DNA from: a virus | IMG/VR virus record: IMGVR_UViG_3300014050_000052 | Span: 1-39,629 of that record | DNA length: 39,629 bases | Direction: 5' to 3' (one strand) | Shown here: piece by piece, positions 1 to 8,003 of the stretch | How the letters are laid out: every line of letters starts with the position of its first letter | Numbering within the stretch: position 1 is the stretch's first letter | Program-made: the position numbers and the translations under genes | Notes under the pieces: model-generated | Told to the model about the DNA's origin: nothing | What the model saw: only the letters and a program-made list of their open reading frames with translations | Database searches by the model: none

Positions 1-1353
1 ACCTACGAGCGCTCTATTCCGCAGGCGGCCCGTAACGGACGGCAGAATGATTTCGATCTTCAGTCGGTCTGGCAAGGTAGCTCGGCGATCCTCGGGTCCA
101 ATCCTACCGATCAGACCTACACCAGCTTCAATGCATATACTCAAGCCACCTCAGGTGCAGCTAGTGCGTTGACCGCTTCGACGGATTCTGCTAACAACGC
201 CAGCCTGCCTAAGTTTGCTAACGTTGAGTTTGCTCAAACCCTCCGCACTTACGACCTCCGTCGTGTTGCGCTCGAATCTCCGAACATCTCGCTCGAAGAT
301 TTGCGCTTCCCCGTGCGCCGGAAAGAGCAGCTGACCCAGATCATGAACATCCTGACCGAGCAAACCGCTTTGGTCTGGACGACTCGCTACCAGGACGAAT
401 ACGTCCGGTTGGCGCAGAACAAGATCACTCCTACCGGCACAAGCGCTTCAGACGCAGCGTTGAACTTTGCGACTGTGTCGAGCGATCTTTCTTCCTTTAG
501 CCCCGCGGTTAATGCGACTAGCAAACTGACTCAGGGAATCCTGCGTCGGGTTTACATGCGGTTGCTGCGTGACGGCGCCGGTTCGGCCGCTCAGGGCAAG
601 GAAAACGGAGCCCCTGTGTTCAACTTGATCACCAGCGCTGAGACTAGCGACGACATCATCAAGCTCAACAGCGACATCCGTAGCGACTTCCGTTACTCCA
701 CCAAGCCGAATGAGCTTCTCGCTCCTCTCGGTGTGGAACGGTCCTACGGTGGCTTCTACCACATCATTGATCCGTATCCTCCCCGGTACAACCGCGTTGC
801 CCTCACGGCAACTGCGCATGCGGCTGGAGTATACACGGTTGCCAGCAACGGCGGTTTAGAAATTGGCGACGTGGTTACGGTTACGAGTAACGACGAAGCG
901 ACTGTTCGCTCGGCTGCAAGCACTGTTACAGCTGTGACTAGCACTTCGGTGACAATCGCTGCCGCTGTTACTGGCGCGAGTGCAACGGACAAGCTCTTCG
1001 CCTGGAAGCGCGTGTTTCCGTTCACTCGTACCTCGGCCACCAAGGGCAACAAATACGACATCAACACGAACTACCTGTCGGCTGCTTACGAAGACTCCAT
1101 CATCCTGATCAACGAAGTGTATCACTCCGTTGTTCCGAAGCCTCTCGGCTCGATGGGACAGATGGGCTTTGACGCTCAGGGTTATCGTGGTGACTTCAAG
1201 TGGAAGAACATCCCCGATCGGGATTCCAACCCCGACGGCTCGGTGGGCTTCTTCCGCGCGACGTTCGCAAACGGTTCCAAGCCGGTTCGTCCGGAATGGG
1301 GCTATGTGATCCGTCACAAACGCGGCGAGGCTGACCTGCTCTGGGTTGCCTAA
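1..1353 (+). CDS. Probable major capsid protein (5' end outside window)
   Basis: The reading frame is open from base 1 to TAA at 1351-1353, so 450 residues are visible and the N-terminus is missing. A TTG at 169 is not the real start because the frame continues upstream without a stop. The body resembles phage capsid proteins, with segments such as YGGFYHIIDPYPPRYN, WKNIPDRDSNPDGSVGFF and KPVRPEWGYVI that recur in capsid proteins of uncultured podoviruses (recognition from memory, not searched). A Thr/Val-rich beta segment at about 810-1000 (VYTVASNGGLEIGDVVTVTS) looks like an inserted Ig/beta-sandwich domain. It sits upstream of the small paralogues, lysis and tail genes, a common place for the capsid gene. 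A different large structural protein cannot be excluded. Confidence 0.6.
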   Translation, partial: TYERSIPQAARNGRQNDFDLQSVWQGSSAILGSNPTDQTYTSFNAYTQATSGAASALTASTDSANNASLPKFANVEFAQTLRTYDLRRVALESPNISLEDLRFPVRRKEQLTQIMNILTEQTALVWTTRYQDEYVRLAQNKITPTGTSASDAALNFATVSSDLSSFSPAVNATSKLTQGILRRVYMRLLRDGAGSAAQGKENGAPVFNLITSAETSDDIIKLNSDIRSDFRYSTKPNELLAPLGVERSYGGFYHIIDPYPPRYNRVALTATAHAAGVYTVASNGGLEIGDVVTVTSNDEATVRSAASTVTAVTSTSVTIAAAVTGASATDKLFAWKRVFPFTRTSATKGNKYDINTNYLSAAYEDSIILINEVYHSVVPKPLGSMGQMGFDAQGYRGDFKWKNIPDRDSNPDGSVGFFRATFANGSKPVRPEWGYVIRHKRGEADLLWVA

Positions 1354-1365
1354 TTGATTCGAACG

Positions 1366-1398
1366 ATTGCCTCAGGGGTTCAATCCCCCTGGGGCAGT
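1366..1398 (+). terminator. Strong hairpin just after the capsid gene
   Basis: Bases 1368-1378 pair with 1386-1396 across a 7-nt loop (TTCAATC). The 11-bp stem has one G-U wobble, and two further outer pairs (one wobble) extend it to 13 bp. It begins 14 bp after the capsid stop codon. The downstream side is CACATTTTA rather than a real T-run, so it may be a weak terminator, a 3'-end stabiliser or a processing site rather than a canonical intrinsic terminator. It also lies inside the 5' end of the next open frame. Confidence 0.6.
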
Positions 1399-1753
1399 CA
1401 CATTTTACAAAATGGAATCTATCCTCCTGGTTCTCCCTTCGGGCAAAGGCAAGGTCGAGGCTAAAGCAAAGGCTGAAGACTCAAAGACTGCCAAAGCTGC
1501 TGGTGAACCTAAGAGCACAGATAAGGTTTCCGGAATACGTATTCCACTTCCTGTTGGGTTTTCAGCACCTACTCCAGTCAAACCTAGAGCTGAGTTTGAT
1601 TTCGTAGCTTCAGGCATCATTGACGGGGAAGAGCTCGTTGTAACCAAATTAGAAGGTCTTCCAGTTCCTAATCCAGGAGTTGAGAGTGAAGAAGACAAGG
1701 AAAGGGAGAAAATGGCGTTCGTAGATTCCGTCGAGAAAGGTTTTGAACTATGA
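1367..1753 (+). CDS. Small capsid-adjacent protein, tandem-domain paralogue of the next gene
   Basis: Function not recognised. The frame can start at TTG 1367 (128 aa) or ATG 1412 (113 aa); neither has a clear Shine-Dalgarno. TTG 1367 is shown because the sequence from there (PQGFNPPGAV-TFYKMES) aligns with the start of the following protein (PQGFTLPDGVKEGETFEFMAG), so homology reaches past the ATG. A second, better preserved copy is near the middle (PLPVGFSAPTPV...EFDFVASGIIDGEELVVTKLEG), preceded by a Lys/Ala-rich linker. The C-terminus FVDSVEKGFEL matches FVDSIETGMS of the next protein. A TGA at 1355 blocks any further extension. A head decoration or scaffold-related role is possible from position only. 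The stop overlaps the next start as ATGA. Confidence 0.7.
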   Translation: MPQGFNPPGAVTFYKMESILLVLPSGKGKVEAKAKAEDSKTAKAAGEPKSTDKVSGIRIPLPVGFSAPTPVKPRAEFDFVASGIIDGEELVVTKLEGLPVPNPGVESEEDKEREKMAFVDSVEKGFEL

Positions 1754-1992
1754 AAGTAGAATTTCCGATCCCGCAAGGTTTTACACTCCCCGATGGAGTT
1801 AAAGAAGGTGAGACGTTTGAATTCATGGCTGGGGGCTATATCAAAGGCGATATGCTCGTTGTTTCTTCCGTCGAAGGTAATCCCGTCGGCGAGACAAAAG
1901 AAGAAGCTCCCATGGACGAAATGGCCTCGAATGAAACCCCGCAAGCCCAAGACGGCAACTTCGTCGACTCAATCGAGACCGGGATGTCCTGA
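1750..1992 (+). CDS. Small capsid-adjacent protein, single-domain paralogue
   Basis: This 80-aa acidic protein starts at ATG 1750, overlapping the preceding TGA, with an AAAGG-type ribosome site about 8 bases upstream, so translation is likely coupled. It holds one copy of the domain also found in the preceding gene: IPQGFTLPDGVKEGETFEF, then GGYIKGDMLVVSSVEGNPV, then an acidic linker and FVDSIETGMS. The repeated hydrophobic/charged alternation suggests a small beta-rich domain. No enzymatic motif is visible. Position behind the capsid gene makes a virion accessory or head-decoration role plausible, but this is inference. Confidence 0.75.
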   Translation: MKVEFPIPQGFTLPDGVKEGETFEFMAGGYIKGDMLVVSSVEGNPVGETKEEAPMDEMASNETPQAQDGNFVDSIETGMS

Positions 1993-2215
1993 GCATTTAA
2001 TCAAAGACCTCGGCCTGGCTATCGTTGAGCAGGCTGTATGGGATTTGAAATATGCTCAGAAATACGGCACCCGATCTATGTACCCGGAGGATTTGATGAC
2101 AAAACAGCATTTTGCATGGTTCTTTAACAAAAAGAACGAACTCTGGCATTTGCTCGGGTTAAACGGTGACGCAATTTGCGACCGGCTCCGGCCTGTTATT
2201 GCGAGGTTAAAATGA
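1931..2215 (+). CDS. Small conserved phage protein of unknown function
   Basis: The conserved part starts near residue 20 and reads EQAVWDLKYA... then HFAWFFNKKNELWHLLGLNG and DAICDRLRPVI. This pattern (an aromatic-rich W-F-F segment followed by an LGL-x(4)-I-x-x-R-L helix) recurs in many small phage proteins, whose function is not known to me. ATG 1931 gives 94 aa but overlaps the preceding gene by 62 bases and has no clear ribosome site. No ATG, GTG or TTG lies in frame between there and TTG 2045, so the true start is uncertain. The stop codon overlaps the next ATG as ATGA at 2212-2215. Confidence 0.6.
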   Translation: MKPRKPKTATSSTQSRPGCPEHLIKDLGLAIVEQAVWDLKYAQKYGTRSMYPEDLMTKQHFAWFFNKKNELWHLLGLNGDAICDRLRPVIARLK

Positions 2216-2418
2216 GCGAAGAACAGTCTGAGATTAGGGAGCGCTTGGCCCGGATTGAGACTAAGGTCGATTCGACCATCGACCTTCTTACAGGCCACGA
2301 CAACCGTATTCACAAGGTTGAAGGGCATATCAACAGAGGTTACGGGATTGTGGCGACCATTACTCTAGGGCTAACAATGTTTGGTCAATGGTTTTGGGAA
2401 AAGCTTAACGGTCGTTAA
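2212..2418 (+). CDS. XhlA-like membrane-anchored lysis protein (holin accessory)
   Basis: This 68-aa protein starts at ATG 2212 with GAGGT just upstream and a 4-base overlap with the preceding stop. The N-terminal half is a charged amphipathic helix (IRERLARIETKVDSTIDLL, then HDNRIHKVEGHI), and the C-terminal half has one membrane segment (GIVATITLGLTMFGQWFW) ending in charged EKLNGR. This arrangement matches the haemolysin XhlA family, phage lysis accessory proteins with one C-terminal transmembrane helix. Its place at the head of the spanin, holin and endolysin genes supports a lysis role. It could itself act as a small holin or antiholin. Confidence 0.65.
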   Translation: MSEEQSEIRERLARIETKVDSTIDLLTGHDNRIHKVEGHINRGYGIVATITLGLTMFGQWFWEKLNGR

Positions 2419-2450
2419 TTATTGACAAAAGACAGGAAGTAATTGATACT
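2419..2450 (+). promoter_or_regulatory. Putative promoter, bipartite motif copy 1
   Basis: TTATTGAC at 2419-2426, 10 bases, then AAGTAATT at 2437-2444, followed by GATACT. TTGACA (2422-2427) and GATACT (2445-2450) are 17 bp apart, as in a sigma70-type promoter. The identical bipartite motif occurs at 30757-30782, and in both cases an ATG lies 14 bases after the last motif base. The TTG start of the spanin gene would lie within the motif; the in-frame ATG 2458 would be close to the transcript start. Confidence 0.45.
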
Positions 2451-2841
2451 CGCATATATGCCGACCCTCATTGTGGTTGCGTTGCTTTTTACGGGTTGCA
2501 CTACCGTATCTTCCAAGCGTTTGCCCAATTTTGCGACTACTGAAGCCAGGTTGGACGCGGCCTCCGCTGTGGCCAATCCAGAAGCCAAGGTCCATATTGA
2601 AGAGGCTAAGAAACAATTAGAGTCGGCTAAACAGGCTTGTTTTGTAAACACCGAGGCTCTCGAGCAGGCCGTAAAAGAACGCAATGATGCTTTAAAGGAC
2701 GCCGAGGTATGGAAAGCCAAACAAAGAAAAGCCCTTGGTGAATTGTGGATGTGGCGTGGTGCTTTAATTGCGGCCATTCTTTTTGCGGCCCGGGGCCCAA
2801 TACTTTGGGGGGTTCGTAAGTTTATTGGAATTCCCTGGTGA
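2443..2841 (+). CDS. Unimolecular-spanin-like lipoprotein
   Basis: This 132-aa protein has an N-terminal hydrophobic signal ending in LLFTGC (Cys19 counted from TTG 2443), which fits a lipoprotein signal with a relaxed lipobox. A long charged, Ala/Glu/Lys-rich helical region follows (about residues 35-95), then a C-terminal membrane segment (GALIAAILFAARGPILWG, about 106-123). Outer-membrane lipoprotein at one end and inner-membrane anchor at the other is the u-spanin layout known from phage T1 gp11; such proteins fuse the membranes at lysis. The start may be TTG 2443 (AGGAAG at 2434-2439) or ATG 2458, giving MPTLIVVALLFTGC. The signal has no basic N-region, which is unusual. Neighbours on both sides are lysis genes. 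The stop overlaps the next start as GTGA. Confidence 0.65.
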   Translation: MILAYMPTLIVVALLFTGCTTVSSKRLPNFATTEARLDAASAVANPEAKVHIEEAKKQLESAKQACFVNTEALEQAVKERNDALKDAEVWKAKQRKALGELWMWRGALIAAILFAARGPILWGVRKFIGIPW

Positions 2842-3179
2842 AGCGCTGGCTCTTCTCAAACATCCAGGGGCTTTTGGCGATAGCCACAGCCACTATCATC
2901 TTTTTCTTTTTAGGACCAATCTTACAAGGTTTCGACACCGCGGCCGGCACAGTGGATCTCGGTTCTTTGCACGTTCTGGCTTTTGGGGCTGTTCGCTTTC
3001 TTTTTTGTACGTTTATGGCTTGGACGGTTCTTCAATTAGATTGGAAAATGTTGGATCAATACGTCGACCGAGGCGCGCTCAGCGATGACTGGAAGGAATC
3101 GGGACCCCGGACAAGGCTGCTTGTTTTTGCAGCCGTGTTTTCTGTCCTGCTACTGGCAGCCATCCTGTCATGCCGATAA
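2838..3179 (+). CDS. Holin-like protein with three membrane segments
   Basis: This 113-aa protein starts at GTG 2838 in a 4-base overlap with the spanin stop. Three hydrophobic segments are visible: about residues 8-30 (IQGLLAIATATIIFFFLGPI), 43-65 (LHVLAFGAVRFLFCTFMAWTV) and 94-111 (LLVFAAVFSVLLLAAILS). Charged loops lie between them, including DDWKESGPRTR. Size, membrane topology and position just before the endolysin fit a class I-type holin that permeabilises the inner membrane. The endolysin has its own Sec-type signal, so this protein could instead be a pinholin-type lesion former. No specific holin family was recognised. It overlaps the endolysin start by 10 bases. Confidence 0.6.
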   Translation: MKRWLFSNIQGLLAIATATIIFFFLGPILQGFDTAAGTVDLGSLHVLAFGAVRFLFCTFMAWTVLQLDWKMLDQYVDRGALSDDWKESGPRTRLLVFAAVFSVLLLAAILSCR

Positions 3180-3697
3180 GGTATGTTTTCGCGATTACTC
3201 TTGCTCTTGCCTACGCCCATCTTTCTTTGGGTGATGAGGGTCAGAGGAGTAAGGTCATCCAGACCGCCAGGCAAGCGATCGGGACAACCGAAGCCACGGG
3301 ACACAACGACGGGCCCGTGGTGGACGAGATCCTAGACTCTGTAGGTTTAAAGGGTTCTGGCGCCCCTTGGTGCGCAGCTTTCGTTGTTTGGGTGGGAGAC
3401 AAGACTTTTACGCGTCCGCTTAATCCGTACCCAAGGACAGCCTGGTCTCCGGCTATGTTGTATCGTCCAACTTGGGACAGGGCCAGGCGCGGGGCGCCTC
3501 TTAAACCGGCAGATGTTTTTGGTATTTGGTTCAATAGCATGGGTCGGGTAGCACATACCGGGCTTGTAGAGAAAAATGACGGGGAATGGCTTTTAACGAT
3601 TGAAGGCAACACCAATGGGGGCGGTTCCCGTGACGGAGACGGGGTTTATAGACGTCGTAGGCTGGCAACCAATGTCCTGGGGAGGTCTTGGCTATGA
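3170..3697 (+). CDS. Endolysin with N-terminal signal and CHAP-type cysteine amidase/peptidase domain
   Basis: The 175-aa product starts at ATG 3170, overlapping the holin gene. It begins with a hydrophobic export signal (YVFAITLALAYAHLSLG), so it is probably delivered through Sec, either cleaved or as a signal-arrest-release form. The rest matches CHAP/TIGR02594-type endolysins: PWCAAFVVWVG with catalytic Cys68, GRVAHTGLVE with His129, TIEGNTN with Glu145 and Asn147, and the closing GDGVY-RRRR segment. It should cut peptidoglycan stem peptides or amide bonds in the periplasm. Its place after holin and spanin genes agrees. The stop overlaps the next ATG as ATGA at 3694-3697. Confidence 0.8.
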   Translation: MPIRYVFAITLALAYAHLSLGDEGQRSKVIQTARQAIGTTEATGHNDGPVVDEILDSVGLKGSGAPWCAAFVVWVGDKTFTRPLNPYPRTAWSPAMLYRPTWDRARRGAPLKPADVFGIWFNSMGRVAHTGLVEKNDGEWLLTIEGNTNGGGSRDGDGVYRRRRLATNVLGRSWL

Positions 3698-4113
3698 GCC
3701 TTCGCATAGGGGCTATTGGCGTTCAAAGAGTGGCCGCAAAGCTCTTGGAGCAGGGGTTTTTGGTTTGCACACCTGTAATTGACGAGGGGTACGATTTGAT
3801 AACTGACTGGAGAGGCAAACTTAAAAGAGTCCAGGTTAAGACCACGGCAGGCGCCTCGGACACCAAGACTCGAAACAAGCTTAAATTCCTGGCTGTAAAA
3901 GGTCCTGGGTACGGATACGGAGCTCTTCTTAAAACCAATAAAGTAAAGACAATCTACAACAAAACCGACTGCGATATCTTTATTTTCTACCACATTCCGC
4001 AGGATGCCGTGTTTGTAATCCCACGGGCAAAGCTACCCAAGACAAAATCTATCTATTTCGCTGCTAACTCAGCCTGGCGAGATAACTGGGAAGTATTACG
4101 GGCCAAAGGTTGA
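3694..4113 (+). CDS. PD-(D/E)XK-type nuclease (possible resolvase/packaging nuclease)
   Basis: ATG 3694 is chosen over TTG 3688 because GGGGAGG lies about 8 bases upstream and it makes an ATGA overlap with the endolysin stop. The 139-aa product has an N-terminal helix (IGAIGVQRVAAKLLEQG), a GYDLITD strand with Asp34, and KRVQVKTT with the Gln47-x-Lys49 catalytic pair. This is the layout of the PDDEXK_5 group of PD-(D/E)XK endonucleases. DNA cleavage, for example branch resolution before packaging, is likely, but the substrate cannot be read from sequence. A homing or host-DNA-degrading role is an alternative. It lies between the lysis cassette and the tail genes. Confidence 0.65.
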   Translation: MSLRIGAIGVQRVAAKLLEQGFLVCTPVIDEGYDLITDWRGKLKRVQVKTTAGASDTKTRNKLKFLAVKGPGYGYGALLKTNKVKTIYNKTDCDIFIFYHIPQDAVFVIPRAKLPKTKSIYFAANSAWRDNWEVLRAKG

Positions 4114-4143
4114 AACGGCTTTTATTTCTGAGAAAATAACCAT

Positions 4144-7100
4144 ATGGCCATAGAAGATTCAGGACGCGAGAGAGCAGGGTTCAACGGGTTGGAAAGTGGC
4201 ATGGATTCCTCTAGGGAGCCAAACCTGATCAGTCCAAAAAGCTACGCCCTTGGCGTTAACGTCACGGCTCGTGGGGGTACAGTAAAGACACGGCCCGGGT
4301 TTGTTCAGCTTGATTTGAAGCCAGATCCCGAAGATCCCGACGCACTTGAGGCGTTTCAAGTAGGGTACTTTCAAGGAGCTACGCTATTTACCCAGCCCGC
4401 CAATCGAGACGAAGCCTCTGATTTAGCCGATGCCGGCAAGGGTAAGACCTACATTATTGCGGCCGCTGGTGGGTGGCTTTACCGAATTGACCCGCAAACT
4501 AAAAAGATAATTCGAATTAACGGAACTCCTGGAACTGCAATTTCAGCTAAGGCTATATCCAGTATTACTTGTTCTGGCACAACCGCCACTCTTACAACAA
4601 GTGCTCCGCATCAATTAAACCCAGGAGACAAGATTACCGTTACCGGCACACTTCAAGCACACTTGAACGTCTCTGAGGCTACAATTTTAACGACGCCTAC
4701 TTTAACTTCATTTACCTATACAGCTAATTCATCTTCTTCGGTCGGGTCATCTGTTGGCTCTTATACTATATATAACCCGTCCGTCGGTTACGTGAACTTG
4801 CCAAAGTTCATGGACACGACGTATTACACGCTACGCATCGCCGGGGCAGGGAAGGCGACCACGGGAGCAGGACTCACTAATAGCTCAAAGGTTATTGTTG
4901 AAGACCCGCTGCCGACTGGCGTTCTGCTTGGTAAAACAGGGACAGACTTTGCTGCCTCCGCAACAACTGTCTCGGGCGGGCTCGACTACGTCACCGTTTC
5001 CGACGGTGGAACCGGCTTCAGCAAGAACGCGAAAGCTTACGTTGTTGGAACTACGAACGCTTCGCTCGCGTTAAGATTTTCAAGAGACTCCTCCGCATCC
5101 GAAAGACCTTGGCCAGATAGAAACCACCAGACTAACCGTCATTACTTCTGCCAGGCCGAAAAATACCTCATCATTCAAGACGGGGTAAACGCACCTTTTA
5201 TCTTTGACGGAGAGAACATTCGTCGTGCCCACATAACTTCTAACCCAGCTATTTCAATGGGTATCGGAAGCGGGACAGTCGTTTCTATCTTAGTTACAGA
5301 CCGAGGCTCTGGGTACACCTCAGCGCCCACGGTTACCATATCTGCTCCCGGTGCCGGGGGCGCAACAACCGCGACGGCCACCGCAATGATTGGGGCCTCA
5401 AGTGGGCAGGTTGAGCGTATTACGGTTACAAACGCCGGCACAAACTACACATCAGCGCCGACGGTCACTTTCTCTGGGGGTGGCGGATCTGGAGCTAAAG
5501 CTTATGCCATTCTTGAGAACCCAGCTGAAGTTCCAACCGGCTCAATTATGGCCTACGGGCAGGGCAGACTCTTCATAGCTAATCCTAATCGGTTTGAGGT
5601 TCAGGCACTCGACCTTGTTGGGTCTCACGTAAACGTCAAAGCTGGAACAACGAGCTCCGGCGCGGTCAATTACCCGCTATCAGATCCAAGAGCCTCGGTT
5701 CTTTTTAATACGGAGAACACCTACCTCAATGAGGGCGGGAGTCTGCTCATGCCGTCGTTCATGGGAAGGATAACGGGCATGCAGTTCGTTCCTACTCAGA
5801 ACACTACCGCAGGGCAGGGGCAGTTGTTTGTGTTTTGTGAGTTCGGCGCGGCAACTTTTGCTGTGACAGCCCCCAGATCACAATGGGGCACCACGTCTGG
5901 TTTCCAAACAGTTCTCTACACCAACATTGGAGCTGTCGGTCCGGATGCTTTTGCCCAGGTAAACGGCGATCTATTCTTCCGGTCCAACGACGGTCTTCGT
6001 ACGTACAAGAACGCAACCGCCGAGATGGCCTCGTATGGGAACACGGCGATGAGTGCCGAGATGAATTCTATTCTCGAGCAAGAACCTATTCATCTTTTGC
6101 AGGACGTGAGTCTTGCTTACACAGATCGCGGTCGAGTTCTTATGACCGCTTTACCCCAGGAGTACCAACCGGAAACCATCAACAGTAAGTCCAAGAAAGT
6201 ATACAAAGCTTTGATTAGTTTGGACTTTAACACTTTGACTGGGAGTCTAGGAAAAACAGCAGCCGCCTATGACGGGATATGGACGGGCGTAGATATGCTC
6301 CAAGTTATTGCGGGTGATTTTGGACGGAGAAACAAAGCCTTCATTCTTGGGATCAGTTGTAATCTTAACAGCCTCTGGGAGATTGATTCAACAGCGTACG
6401 AGGATCGTCCAATTGCCGGTAGCGAACTTACTTTTTCAAACAGTCTCCTATCTGGGACTTATCAGCTTACAAGTCTTGCCGGAACTCGTAAGGCAAAGTT
6501 TGACCTTAGCAGGATAGCTTCACTTGGACCGCAGAGTGTAAAACTTACCCTCAACACTGAAAACGAGTCTGCCGCCACCACATGGACTTCTTCTGGGATG
6601 GGACTTCAAGCTGTGTCTCTTACTTACGTCGTAAGTAATTACGATGTCTCAGAAGAAGCATTTCTTTCCGATGCAAGAATCCTTCCATTTGCAAAGAGCC
6701 TTTCTGTCAAACTTTCCACCCAGGCTTCCGGAAAGACTTCTGGCGAAGTAGATCTGGGCCCAATCAACACAACTGGTTTCTTATACGTATCCGCTGCCGC
6801 CTCTGGAGCCTTACCCGCAGAAAACTCTTCTACCTTCTCGGTTGCTTTTACCGGCGCATCTTCTGGGTCAGTTCCTATTCGTGCTGAGCTAGAAACCTCG
6901 GCTTATTCATTTCGCTCGATGTTTGAATTAAAAAAACTCATACGCGCAGATTTTTGGTTTTCAAATCTTCGAGATCAAACGGATGTTGAGGTATATTACA
7001 AACCAGACCAATACCCCAGCTGGATATTCTGGGATAACTTCTACATGTTGCCCGAAACATCGGTATCAGTTCGCGCCTTGAGCGGAGACGCAATTACACA

Positions 7101-7770
7101 AACAGGAATGAGCTCATCTGTTGATGCCAATACCTTAGCAAGCTTATCTGCCGTGTTGCACAAAATAGATCTGACAAAATACTCTTCTCGCCTTACTCGT
7201 GGCTTGGGACTTCGTCTCGACTTTGCAACGGGTGCAACTCCTCCAGGCACCGGGTCTGCACCTTACCACATCGGCGTGTCTTATCTTGTGTCCAACCTAA
7301 CCCCGACTGAGGTGTCGGCTCTTGTAAACGGCACGGCCGACCACACAGCTTTTTATAATTCTTTCAGGACAGTAAACGTTAATTTGCCTACCGACAGAGA
7401 AGCCTCAAGGTTCATTAATTTATACCGACCTGCGGGAAACTACCTCTATGTTAAACTTTCTTACCCAAGCATTTTGCCAAACTCATCTTATGATGTGACT
7501 GTCACTCCATACGGCTTTAATCAAAGCGGCACCACTCCTGATGTTGTTGACACAACGGGCTTCTTGTCGACTATACCGAATCTTAAACCTCAATTCGCTC
7601 CTCAGATCCGACTCATGAATCCTCGCGAACAGGCCGATCCTTTGACCAACAGAATGTTTTCACACGGGTATGACTTTCAAGGTCGTATCGTGTGGACTGG
7701 TGCAGCCACACTCCAAAAGATGTTCTTACATTGCCAGACCCTGGTTGAGCAAGTTGGAGGGAATATCTAA
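4144..7770 (+). CDS. Large tail protein, nozzle/tail-tubular-B-like
   Basis: The 1208-aa product begins with an [23 protein letters not shown] segment. A pattern like this (N-x-x-x...G-x-x-x-RPG) opens many podovirus nozzle proteins of the T7 gp12 type, which close the end of the short tail. Residues about 137-215 form a Thr/Ser-rich beta domain. About 284-460 carry repeats of the type [30 protein letters not shown] and a weaker [10 protein letters not shown] copy. The central part (about 460-760) has a propeller-like pattern ([46 protein letters not shown]). The C-terminal part is beta-rich with no motif I recognise. The start has no strong ribosome site. Other tail-tip roles remain possible. 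Confidence 0.6.
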   Translation: MAIEDSGRERAGFNGLESGMDSSREPNLISPKSYALGVNVTARGGTVKTRPGFVQLDLKPDPEDPDALEAFQVGYFQGATLFTQPANRDEASDLADAGKGKTYIIAAAGGWLYRIDPQTKKIIRINGTPGTAISAKAISSITCSGTTATLTTSAPHQLNPGDKITVTGTLQAHLNVSEATILTTPTLTSFTYTANSSSSVGSSVGSYTIYNPSVGYVNLPKFMDTTYYTLRIAGAGKATTGAGLTNSSKVIVEDPLPTGVLLGKTGTDFAASATTVSGGLDYVTVSDGGTGFSKNAKAYVVGTTNASLALRFSRDSSASERPWPDRNHQTNRHYFCQAEKYLIIQDGVNAPFIFDGENIRRAHITSNPAISMGIGSGTVVSILVTDRGSGYTSAPTVTISAPGAGGATTATATAMIGASSGQVERITVTNAGTNYTSAPTVTFSGGGGSGAKAYAILENPAEVPTGSIMAYGQGRLFIANPNRFEVQALDLVGSHVNVKAGTTSSGAVNYPLSDPRASVLFNTENTYLNEGGSLLMPSFMGRITGMQFVPTQNTTAGQGQLFVFCEFGAATFAVTAPRSQWGTTSGFQTVLYTNIGAVGPDAFAQVNGDLFFRSNDGLRTYKNATAEMASYGNTAMSAEMNSILEQEPIHLLQDVSLAYTDRGRVLMTALPQEYQPETINSKSKKVYKALISLDFNTLTGSLGKTAAAYDGIWTGVDMLQVIAGDFGRRNKAFILGISCNLNSLWEIDSTAYEDRPIAGSELTFSNSLLSGTYQLTSLAGTRKAKFDLSRIASLGPQSVKLTLNTENESAATTWTSSGMGLQAVSLTYVVSNYDVSEEAFLSDARILPFAKSLSVKLSTQASGKTSGEVDLGPINTTGFLYVSAAASGALPAENSSTFSVAFTGASSGSVPIRAELETSAYSFRSMFELKKLIRADFWFSNLRDQTDVEVYYKPDQYPSWIFWDNFYMLPETSVSVRALSGDAITQTGMSSSVDANTLASLSAVLHKIDLTKYSSRLTRGLGLRLDFATGATPPGTGSAPYHIGVSYLVSNLTPTEVSALVNGTADHTAFYNSFRTVNVNLPTDREASRFINLYRPAGNYLYVKLSYPSILPNSSYDVTVTPYGFNQSGTTPDVVDTTGFLSTIPNLKPQFAPQIRLMNPREQADPLTNRMFSHGYDFQGRIVWTGAATLQKMFLHCQTLVEQVGGNI

Positions 7771-7970
7771 TGAGTAACGAACTGAACAAAACACAGTGGC
7801 AACAGCTTGATGCCGTTGAGCCGTCTTTGTTTCTCCACTACTCCGAAGTGTGCGGCTCTGTGTTTTCTGAAGAACTACTTACTGAGCCGGGTACTTTAAC
7901 TTTGTCGGGAGGTTCTACACTCTTTGGCGAACCCCTTACAGATCAGAGTGATACTCCATTATTGACATAA
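7770..7970 (+). CDS. Small tail-locus protein of unknown function
   Basis: The 66-aa product starts at ATG 7770 with a strong GGAGG site upstream and a TAATG overlap with the preceding stop, so it is very probably translated with the large tail protein. It is acidic; the N-terminal half may be helical (NELNKTQWQQLDAVEPSLFL), and the C-terminal half is Thr/Ser/Leu-rich (LTLSGGSTLFGEPLTDQSDT). No family was recognised. A short tail or fibre-attachment component would fit its position. The end of the gene carries copy 3 of the intergenic motif. Confidence 0.65.
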   Translation: MSNELNKTQWQQLDAVEPSLFLHYSEVCGSVFSEELLTEPGTLTLSGGSTLFGEPLTDQSDTPLLT

Positions 7971-7990
7971 GCCTGACAGTACGCCAGAAT
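7959..7990 (+). promoter_or_regulatory. Putative promoter, bipartite motif copy 3 (weaker)
   Basis: TTATTGAC at 7959-7966, 10 bases, then CAGTACGC (4 of 8 match AAGTAATT, with AGTA in register). TTGACA (7962-7967) and CAGAAT (7985-7990) are 17 bp apart. It overlaps the end of the 66-aa gene and precedes the tail-fibre locus. A GGAG ribosome site lies just after it, which would be close to or upstream of the predicted transcript start. Confidence 0.35.
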
Positions 7991-8003
7991 AGGAGATTCC
8001 GCT

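Noticed and set aside
856-1317. Minus-strand open frame of 153 codons inside the capsid gene.
   Set aside because: Antisense to a gene with clear coding character, no start context, and no family pattern.
1366-1398. Resembles the T-arm and 3' acceptor end of a tRNA (stem, TTCAATC loop, stem).
   Set aside because: No matching 5' acceptor strand, D-arm or anticodon arm in the upstream 60 bases, which are the end of the capsid gene. A simple hairpin explains it.
1340-1410. Programmed frameshift from the capsid gene into the next frame to make an extended capsid protein, as in T7 gp10B.
   Set aside because: The next frame has a TGA at 1355 that would stop it, and no slippery sequence is seen near the capsid stop.
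1793-1930. N-terminal extension of the small conserved phage protein to ATG 1793.
   Set aside because: It would overlap about 200 bases of the 80-aa gene, and the extension has no family-like sequence; a later start is more likely.
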